Part shown: positions 63,183-64,000 of the stretch, in pieces
How the letters are laid out: each line of letters begins with the position of its first letter
Numbering within the stretch: position 1 is the first letter of the stretch
From: Hemibagrus wyckioides
Taxonomy: Eukaryota > Chordata > Actinopteri > Siluriformes > Bagridae
DNA: 64,000 nucleotides
Assembly: GCF_019097595.1 (NCBI RefSeq)
Contig: NC_080720.1
Coordinates: forward strand, 31,984,352-32,048,351
Reading direction: 5' to 3'
The notes under the pieces: generated by a model
Database searches by the model: none
The model's input: only the letters and a program-made list of their open reading frames with translations
Told to the model about the DNA's origin: nothing
Made by a program: the position numbers and the translations under genes

Positions 63183-64000
63183 CATCCACTCTCATGCTGT
63201 TTCTGTATCCTCTCCCTGAGCGCAGCAGGAGGTAAATGTTCTCCTGCTACCCGGCTGCTGACGTCAGGTCACTCGAACCCTGCTCCTGTTTCTCATTACA
63301 CACATGAAAGGGTTAAAGCCTGACCACAGACATGATGAAGGAGGCTGAGAACTTCCACAGAATATAAACCCTGCACTGCTTCAGCGATCCTGTCAAACAT
63401 CTCACTCATGAACCTCTCCACCAGTCTGCGAGTTCATCTTTATTTATTCTGGAGGGTGTATTTACTGGACCGGCGCCCTGCGGAACCTGGGGCCGAGCCC
63501 AGAACAAATCTGCAGCATGTGGGGTTTAGCATCCCGCTGCCGCGTATGAACCCTATTCTGCTGAACAGGATCTGAACCGATTTTCCGTTACTTTCATGCT
63601 AGAACGCCTTTTTCTGCTCGGATCTGGAGGAAATTTAATCTAGATTACTCCATAGCTCTCTTTCCCTCTTAGACGTGTTCGAGAGTTGGAGAAATCAAAA
63701 AAATATTTTTGACCTCTGTGTGTTCGAGCTACAAAGTGGCGGAAGGGAAAAAAAAAAAGAAAAGCTAGCATGGATGTTAGCCGGATAAACAGTGATCGAT
63801 TTAAGACGTGAATCTGATCTAAAGCTGGTACTAAAAATAATACCTTTCAGCGCTCGTGATGTGAGCGGCCATTTTGTTTTTGACATCACTTGCTGAACTC
63901 AGGGTTGAGGAGTAGAAAGTCCAGGCTGAAGAGTCTGTGTTTTCTTTGGGTTTTAACCGGGAAGAGCTGAAAAACATTAGCTGAAACAGACAGATCGCTA
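63183..64000. other. Right-edge unique sequence
   Basis: Moderately GC-balanced unique sequence. It could hold an untranslated first exon or promoter of tanc1, but nothing distinguishes it by eye. Confidence 0.35.

Noticed and set aside
61668..63185. Ser/Phe/Leu-rich minus frame of 505 residues
   Set aside because: Translation of the GAAA/GAGA repeat.

Overview
The window is vertebrate, almost certainly teleost, nuclear DNA. The evidence is small exons with GT-AG splice junctions, several families of fish Tc1-like transposons, tRNA-derived SINEs with RNA polymerase III A and B boxes, and a very high load of dinucleotide repeats and minisatellites. The exact species cannot be read from the sequence; an otophysan fish such as a catfish is a guess. 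There is no sign of bacterial, phage or plasmid sequence.

One host gene runs through almost the whole window on the minus strand: tanc1 (tetratricopeptide, ankyrin repeat and coiled-coil containing 1, a postsynaptic scaffold protein). I reconstructed 23 consecutive coding exons from the start codon at 58748 down to 1261. All splice phases agree and the coding total is 4122 bases, exactly 1374 codons. The parts are: a short basic N-terminus; a Ser/Pro-rich region (34.9 to 16.3 kb); a STAND-type P-loop NTPase domain (16.2 to 8.7 kb); an ankyrin-repeat block (about 6.6 to 3.4 kb); and the start of the TPR region (1.6 to 1.26 kb). The remaining TPRs, coiled coil and C-terminus lie beyond the left edge. 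The promoter and any upstream untranslated exons lie right of 58782 and were not identified. TANC1 rather than TANC2 is chosen from remembered family sequences; which teleost duplicate this is cannot be said.

The gene is lopsided. Exons 5 to 23 are packed into about 20 kb, while exons 1 to 4 are spread over about 35 kb because their introns hold giant tandem arrays. These are a 9.3 kb CA-rich satellite in intron 1 (46.55-55.89 kb), a 3.1 kb array in intron 2 that reaches base +4 of the exon 2 donor (36.99-40.11 kb), and a 3.9 kb 20-bp array in intron 3 (30.54-34.43 kb). All three are nearly free of stop codons on at least one strand, so they produce very long but meaningless open frames. Further arrays lie at 43.5-44.4, 59.3-60.1 and 61.9-63.2 kb.

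Mobile DNA includes one Tc1-like element with an uninterrupted 343-residue DD34E transposase (12458-13701), deletion derivatives of a second Tc1-like family, two copies of a rearranged Tc1 derivative sharing one junction, a 206-bp MITE, and two SINEs. Other structures of note are a 38-bp perfect palindrome (9201-9238), a 32-bp-arm hairpin (15461-15529), and an intronic minisatellite whose frame is open into exon 11. I found no evidence of a wholly new gene system. The unusual content is the repeat architecture and its contact with the splice sites of tanc1.
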